Below, one piece after another: positions 49,039 through 50,709 of a stretch of 50,709 nt of DNA (the first letter of the stretch is position 1; every line of letters begins with the position of its first letter). The translations under genes and the position numbers were made by a program. A model generated the notes under the pieces. That model worked only from the letters and a program-made list of their open reading frames with translations, ran no database searches and was not told where the DNA came from. Source of the DNA: an uncultured Corynebacterium sp. (GTDB taxonomy: Bacteria; Actinomycetota; Actinomycetes; Mycobacteriales; Mycobacteriaceae); the NCBI RefSeq assembly GCF_946222985.1, contig NZ_CAMIFY010000014.1:1-50709 (forward strand), written 5' to 3'.

Positions 49039-49458
49039 CCGTCTCCGTCCCGCCGCGTCCCCCCGCCGCATGAGCGGGAGAGGGCGCGATTCAGCGAGCG
49101 CGAGATCGCCCGGCGGGCGGACCCGTCGGCGCTGCCCGACCCGAAGGCCAATCCCCATTCGCCCGACGGTCCCGCACCGGGGGAGAAGTGGTCGAAGCGC
49201 ACGCAGCTGATCTTGTTCGGGCTGCTGTTCTTCGGGCTGGGCGCGGCGATGGTGTTCCTCGGGTTGGAACGGTGGCGGCGGGCAACGTTCACCCTGGGCA
49301 TGACCATGATCTACCTGGGGGTTCTGCGTCAGTACCTGCCGGATTCGCTGCTCGGGGTCTTCAGCGTCCGGTCGCGGAGGTTCGATCTGTGGTTCTGCCT
49401 GCTCACCGGTGGCGGAATGGTCTTCCTGGCCAGCTCCGTGGATGCGTTGGGCAGTTGA
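49030..49458 (+). CDS. DUF3017-family membrane protein
   Basis: A 142-residue protein: a hydrophilic, Arg/Pro-rich N-terminal half (about 1-60) and three hydrophobic segments (QLILFGLLFFGLGAAMVFLG; FTLGMTMIYLGVL; FCLLTGGGMVFLASS). Matches the DUF3017 gene that follows folD in Mycobacteriales (Rv3355c-like, recalled). Function unknown. TTG 49030 is chosen as the only start codon before the conserved part, with AGGGA 7 nt upstream. Probably co-transcribed with folD. Confidence 0.8.
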   Translation: MTTPSPSRRVPPPHERERARFSEREIARRADPSALPDPKANPHSPDGPAPGEKWSKRTQLILFGLLFFGLGAAMVFLGLERWRRATFTLGMTMIYLGVLRQYLPDSLLGVFSVRSRRFDLWFCLLTGGGMVFLASSVDALGS

Positions 49459-49462
49459 CGTG

Positions 49463-49948
49463 ATGACGCGGGCGGTGCGCGGGGCCGGGGAAGGGGCCGA
49501 AAAAGGGACCGGACGAGGGGCCGTAAACGGCTGCGACGGGAAGCGTCGCGGGCCGTGCCCGGGCCGCGTGCTGCTCATCTCCTACACGTGGTTGGCGTCG
49601 GTGCTCGTGCCCGTGGCGTTGTTCGTCATCGCCTCGGGCATGGCCCTGGACACCACCGCGGGGATGATGGTGCTCTACATGTGGGTGCCGTCGTTCATCC
49701 TGGGCAACGGCATGTTGGCGGTGTTCATCGCCCGAATCCCGATGCACGTCTTCGACCTCGCCCGGTGCCTGCGCCTGTGGGCGTGCGTGGTGTTCTTCCA
49801 CGCCCTGTTCCTCGTCGGCGCGGTGCTGCGCGTCGACCATGCGATCGCCGATGCGGAGGCGAAGACGATGTTCGTCGCCGTCGTCGCGGCGTACGCGCTG
49901 GCACTGGCGGCGGCGGTGCGGGGAATCAGGGCCGGGGAAACGTCGTGA
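49463..49948 (+). CDS. Hypothetical membrane protein
   Basis: A 161-residue protein with four hydrophobic helices (VLLISYTWLASVLVPVALFVI; MVLYMWVPSFILGNGMLAVF; RLWACVVFFHALFLVGAVL; MFVAVVAAYALALAAAV) after a basic N-terminus. No family recognised. ATG 49463 (or GTG 49460) starts 4 nt behind the DUF3017 stop, so it belongs to the folD unit. Its stop codon lies inside a copy of the word (CGTCGTGAAGC, 49941-49951). Confidence 0.72.
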   Translation: MTRAVRGAGEGAEKGTGRGAVNGCDGKRRGPCPGRVLLISYTWLASVLVPVALFVIASGMALDTTAGMMVLYMWVPSFILGNGMLAVFIARIPMHVFDLARCLRLWACVVFFHALFLVGAVLRVDHAIADAEAKTMFVAVVAAYALALAAAVRGIRAGETS

Positions 49949-49951
49949 AGC
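49941..49951 (-). repeat. GCTTCACGACG word variant containing a stop codon
   Basis: Read on the plus strand, CGTCGTGAAGC supplies the final TCG codon... TGA stop of the membrane gene, as the same sequence does for tsaD. A small hairpin (GCGATCT/AGATCGC, 49950-49973) follows. Confidence 0.6.
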
Positions 49952-49993
49952 GATCTCCGTGATCGAAGATCGCCTGGCCGACCTCGCCCGGGC

Positions 49994-50709
49994 CTAGACC
50001 TCGGCGGAGAGGAAACCGCGGACGATGCCGTCGACGCGCTCGAACTCCGTGAGGAAGCCGTCGTGGCCGACGGCCGACTCGATCTTCTCCAGACCCATGC
50101 AATTGCCCAGATTGCGGGCCAGATGCTCCTGCTGGTGGAAGGGGTAGAGGATGTCGGTGTCGACGCCGGCGACCATGGTCGGCACCGTCGACGACGCCAA
50201 CGCGTCGTTCATTCCGCCGCGGCCGCGACCGATGTCGTGGCGGTTGAGGGTGTCGGTGAGCATGACGTAGGACCCGGCGTCGAACCGCGCGGCCAGCTTG
50301 TCGGCCTGATGGTCGAGGTAGCTCTCCACCTGGAACCGGTCGCTGGTGCGCATCGGACCCAGGGGGTCCTCGCCCGGCTGGGCGGCGGTGCCGAAACGAT
50401 CGTCGAGCTCCAGCTCGCCGCGGTAGGTCAGATGCGCCACGCGCCGGGCGAAACCCAGGCCGTGGGTGGGGGCTTCGCCGGTGCCGTAATAATCGCCGCC
50501 GTGCCAGGCCGCGTCATTTTCGATGAACTGGATCTGGGCGCTCTGGATGCCGATCTGCCAGGCGCTGGCGCGGGCGCCGACGCACAGGACCAGGGCCCTG
50601 CCGATCTGCTCGGGATGCATGAGCGACCACTCGAGGGTGCGGGCGCCGCCGAGGGAACCGCCGATGACCGCGACGACCGACTCGATGCCGAGCTCGCGCA
50701 GCGCCAGCC
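49994..50709 (-). CDS. metX: Homoserine O-acetyltransferase MetX (5' part beyond the window)
   Basis: Acetylates L-homoserine with acetyl-CoA, the first step of methionine synthesis. Only the C-terminal 238 codons are present; the gene continues past 50709. The nucleophile elbow VIGGSLGGARTLEW (catalytic Ser about 50654-50656), the Asp in VDTDILYP and the His in VGHDGFLTEF complete the triad. GVGARASAWQIGIQ-like ARASAWQIGIQ and LTDTLNRHDIGRGRGG are MetX-specific. With metQNI 8 kb away, the window holds both synthesis and uptake of methionine; McbR may control both. Confidence 0.94.
   Translation of the reverse strand, partial: LALRELGIESVVAVIGGSLGGARTLEWSLMHPEQIGRALVLCVGARASAWQIGIQSAQIQFIENDAAWHGGDYYGTGEAPTHGLGFARRVAHLTYRGELELDDRFGTAAQPGEDPLGPMRTSDRFQVESYLDHQADKLAARFDAGSYVMLTDTLNRHDIGRGRGGMNDALASSTVPTMVAGVDTDILYPFHQQEHLARNLGNCMGLEKIESAVGHDGFLTEFERVDGIVRGFLSAEV

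Noticed and set aside
1..50709. tRNA or rRNA genes
   Set aside because: No T-loop GGTTCGAATCC-type motif with a matching acceptor stem and no rRNA signatures were found on reading either strand.

Overview
The window looks like a chromosomal core segment from a very GC-rich actinobacterium (roughly 70% GC by eye) of the order Mycobacteriales (Corynebacteriales). My best guess is a high-GC Corynebacterium. Supporting signs are a WhiB3-type regulator beside sigD/rsdA, groES-groEL1 with a His-rich tail, paired guaB/guaB3, an imuA'-imuB-dnaE2 mutasome, an MhuD-type haem monooxygenase, many leaderless starts and a McbR-like box. From memory, the gene order follows the M. tuberculosis Rv3441c (glmM) to Rv3341 (metX) block, with lineage-specific insertions. 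I see no rRNA, tRNA, CRISPR array, insertion sequence or prophage.

Layout. 1-7 kb: glmM, a translationally coupled trio of unknown genes, an alpha/beta-hydrolase-fold protein on the minus strand, and glmS. 7-11.3 kb (minus): a MerR regulator, a two-gene ABC-2 exporter and an EamA transporter. 11.4-18.8 kb: NAD(P)HX repair enzyme, alr, an alpha/beta hydrolase, and tsaE-tsaB-rimI-tsaD (tRNA t6A synthesis and N-acetylation). 18.8-24.3 kb: a 56-residue membrane protein, groES-groEL under a CIRCE operator, whiB3-like gene, sigD-rsdA and a DUF5319 gene. 24.3-31.1 kb: guaB, guaB3, a ChoD-like GMC oxidoreductase and guaA (guanine nucleotide synthesis). 31.1-34.3 kb: accessory genes (hydrolase, MerR regulator, DUF2306 and another membrane protein, mhuD). 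34.5-45.8 kb: imuA'-imuB, an AMIN-like lipoprotein, a sucrase/ferredoxin-like protein, metQ-metN-metI and dnaE2. 45.9-50.7 kb: trmL, rclA-like gene, folD, DUF3017 and a membrane protein, and the 3' part of metX.

Three non-coding patterns run across the window. (1) An 11-bp word, GCTTGACGACG, with relatives GCTTTGCGACG, GCTTCACGACG and GCTTTACGACG, occurs 23 times by hand count, about half of them in intergenic DNA or at gene ends. It forms the stem or loop of terminator hairpins, much as DNA uptake sequences do in Neisseria and Haemophilus. About 0.03 copies of each exact word would be expected by chance. (2) Four genes (3996 minus, tsaD, imuB, trmL) have short tandem repeats that begin inside the gene and repeat its stop codon. 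(3) About fourteen genes have a TAnnnT -10 hexamer 6-8 nt before the start codon, mostly without a ribosome-binding site, which indicates leaderless mRNAs. All counts, positions and family calls were made by reading; no search was run.
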